DNA of 6,738 nucleotides from an uncultured Acidobacteriota bacterium (GTDB taxonomy: Bacteria > Acidobacteriota > Blastocatellia > Pyrinomonadales > Pyrinomonadaceae). The DNA is taken from NCBI GenBank assembly GCA_946480545.1, contig CAMLKY010000110.1, positions 1 to 6,738 of the forward strand. The letters are read 5' to 3'. Below are positions 6,709 to 6,738 of this stretch, piece after piece. Made by a program: the position numbers and the translations under genes. Within the stretch, counting starts at the first letter, position 1; every line of letters begins with the position of its first letter. The notes beneath the pieces were generated by a model. That model saw only the letters and a program-made list of their open reading frames with translations, made no database searches and was not told the origin of the DNA.

Positions 6709-6732
6709 GTCATCCGCCGCGAGGCGGATGAC
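6709..6732. repeat. Second hairpin with GCGA loop, reaching the window edge
   Basis: A perfect 10-bp stem, GTCATCCGCC (6709-6718) with GGCGGATGAC (6723-6732), closing on GCGA, which as RNA is a GNRA tetraloop. It follows the preceding hairpin after a single base, so the two look like one composite element. The trailing GGGGTG runs to the window end, so the element may be incomplete here. Confidence 0.7.
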
Positions 6733-6738
6733 GGGGTG

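Overview
This window most resembles chromosomal DNA of a free-living member of the Acidobacteriota, perhaps the Blastocatellia/Pyrinomonadaceae group. The hints are a moderately GC-rich composition, a fused E1-alpha/E1-beta 2-oxoacid dehydrogenase, a secreted M28 peptidase with an internal PA-type insert, and gaps filled with short palindromic repeats. The assignment is inference from family knowledge, not from a marker gene. No rRNA, tRNA, CRISPR array, transposase or phage gene was recognised.

From left to right there are four protein genes. (1) 57-884 (+) is a winged-helix protein of the AlkZ-related (HTH_42/YcaQ-like) family, apparently with almost no leader. (2) 1049-2851 (+) is a secreted zinc metallopeptidase of family M28. 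(3) 3009-5285 (-) is a TPP-dependent dehydrogenase E1 with alpha and beta chains in one polypeptide, convergent with the peptidase. (4) 5606-6661 (+) is Ada, a methyl-phosphotriester/O6-alkylguanine repair protein and transcription activator, divergent from the E1 gene. No two genes form an obvious operon. Two of the four belong to families tied to DNA alkylation repair (AlkZ-like and Ada), but they lie 4.7 kb apart with unrelated genes between them.

The most unusual content lies between the genes. Every gap contains an inverted repeat: a degenerate one in the leader of the peptidase gene (931-1023); two back to back between the convergent genes (2859-2933 and 2941-3003); a 164-bp MITE-like element with 49-bp arms in the divergent promoter region (5375-5538); and two adjacent hairpins after ada (6685-6707 and 6709-6732). 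They fall into at least three sequence types and look like non-coding, possibly mobile repeats that may also act as terminators or leader structures. I see no complete new defence or biosynthetic system; these palindromes are the best lead.
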